This document shows positions 13,852-14,544 of a stretch of 14,544 nt of DNA, piece by piece. The position numbers and the translations under genes were made by a program. Below the pieces are notes generated by a model. That model ran no database searches. It was not told the DNA's origin and saw nothing but the letters and a program-made list of their open reading frames with translations. The DNA is from Planctomycetota bacterium. GTDB taxonomy: Bacteria > Planctomycetota > Phycisphaerae > WQYP01. Within the stretch, counting starts at the first letter, position 1; the number at the start of each line of letters is the position of its first letter. The stretch spans positions 1-14,544 of the forward strand of contig JAKBAC010000082.1 in NCBI GenBank assembly GCA_021809365.1, read 5' to 3'.

Positions 13852-13886
13852 CACGCGGCACCACCGGCAAAGCCGGCGGCTACGTG
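13852..13886. repeat. GC-rich hairpin between convergent genes
   Basis: CCGGC-AAA-GCCGG (13864-13876) is a tight perfect hairpin, and flanking CACG (13852-13855) and CGTG (13883-13886) extend the fold with mismatches. It lies between the convergent tatD and HEAT/TPR stops. There is no T-run on either side, so it may stall or protect transcripts rather than act as a standard terminator, or be a REP-like repeat. Confidence 0.45.
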
Positions 13887-13931
13887 GGGGATGGTAAACC
13901 GGATGGTGAGGAAATTATTGGGGATCTGTTC

Positions 13932-14544
13932 TTATGCGGCCGGCTTTTCCAGCAGGGCAAGGATCTTTTCCAGAGAGGCCGCGATGCCATCCATACGCGG
14001 ATTGATTTCCAGAGTCTTGTAATAATAGCGCCGCGCATCGGAAAAATGTCCCAGATGAGCGTGGCAATGGCCCATTCCGGCCATGGCTCCGAAATGCTGC
14101 GGAATAATGGCCAGGGTTCGGCGGCAATCCTCAATGGAATCGGCATATCGTTCCGCCAGATAACCCGCAATGGCGCGCTGATTATACGCCTCGGCAAAAC
14201 CCGGATCGGCCTGAACGGCGAGGTTAAATTTTTCCGTTGCCGTGTCAAGATTTCCATGCTTGAGATGGTGTGCACCGCACTTGAGATGACAACATGCCTG
14301 GGCATTGCCGGCACGAAACCAGATCGTCCAGAGCGCATCCTGGGCCAATTCATAAACCCGCAAATCCGTATCATGAAGGGCTGCGACCAGGGGGCCGATG
14401 GCTTGAATATTTCCAACCAGAGTTAACCCCATGACCGCGGCGCGGCGAACTTCAGGCTCGCCATGCGTTAGAAAAGTGCACAGTTTCCCCCCGCACCAGG
14501 ACTGTTTGATACATTCCGCTGCCCGGTTTAAATCACCAGCCTCC
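13932..14544 (-). CDS. HEAT-repeat and TPR protein (5' end outside window)
   Basis: A minus-strand frame is open from the window edge to TAA at 13932, showing 203 residues and lacking the N-terminus. The visible part begins E-A-G-D-L-N-R-A-A-E-C-I-K. It continues with a HEAT-type pair of helices (E-P-E-V-R-R-A-A-V-M-G-L and D-T-D-L-R-V-Y-E-L-A-Q-D-A-L). Three or so TPR units follow (H-G-N-L-D-T-A-T-E-K-F-N-L-A; A-Y-N-Q-R-A-I-A-G-Y-L; A-M-A-G-M-G-H-C-H-A-H-L-G). It is a protein-binding scaffold by family; no partner is evident. An internal ATG at 14432 is not the true start, because the repeat pattern continues upstream of it. Similar HEAT/TPR proteins are, as I recall, widespread in planctomycetes. 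Confidence 0.88.
   Translation of the reverse strand, partial: EAGDLNRAAECIKQSWCGGKLCTFLTHGEPEVRRAAVMGLTLVGNIQAIGPLVAALHDTDLRVYELAQDALWTIWFRAGNAQACCHLKCGAHHLKHGNLDTATEKFNLAVQADPGFAEAYNQRAIAGYLAERYADSIEDCRRTLAIIPQHFGAMAGMGHCHAHLGHFSDARRYYYKTLEINPRMDGIAASLEKILALLEKPAA

Noticed and set aside
13884..14426. Plus-strand open frame of 180 codons
   Set aside because: It is the shadow of the minus-strand HEAT/TPR gene, which has clear repeat motifs and stays open to the window edge.

Overview
The window reads as bacterial chromosome from a planctomycete-like organism, most likely of the Phycisphaerae. This rests on the gene content (DnaA, AccA, a DUF4416 protein, a DUF2617-like protein, a HEAT/TPR protein beginning E-A-G-D-L-N-R-A-A-E-C-I and a large secreted TPR protein) and on family recognition from memory, not on a database search. 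No tRNA, rRNA, CRISPR array, transposase gene or phage gene was seen. Layout: a large exported TPR-type protein runs leftwards out of the window (1-2205, minus), then dnaA (2498-3859, minus) and accA (4504-5610, minus), with a long gene-free stretch (3860-4503) between accA and dnaA. A rightward cluster follows: a DUF4416 protein (5858-6409), a WecA/MraY-type polyprenyl-phosphate glycosyl-1-phosphate transferase (6450-7568) and an O-antigen ligase/polymerase-like membrane protein (7565-9772). The last two overlap by ATGA and probably act together in making or attaching a surface polysaccharide. A gamma-class carbonic anhydrase-like protein (9777-10307, minus) meets them tail to tail, only four bases away. 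A 540-base gene-free block (10308-10846) with a perfect 24-bp palindrome and a candidate structured leader precedes a DUF2617-like gene (10847-11395, plus). A PilZ-domain gene (11595-12038, minus) converges on it, with a good intrinsic terminator between them. A small membrane protein (12370-12651, plus), a repeat-rich spacer (12652-13019) and a TatD-family metal hydrolase (13020-13796, plus) follow. A HEAT/TPR protein enters from the right edge (13932-14544, minus, start outside the window). Most genes look like single-copy housekeeping or envelope genes. The parts that remain unexplained are non-coding: the leader before the DUF2617-like gene, the dnaA leader with a plus-strand terminator that has no gene to terminate, the palindromic cluster before tatD, and two genes (tatD and the carbonic anhydrase homologue) whose -10 elements sit six bases before the start codon, as expected for leaderless transcripts. 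I found no clear previously undescribed multi-gene system.
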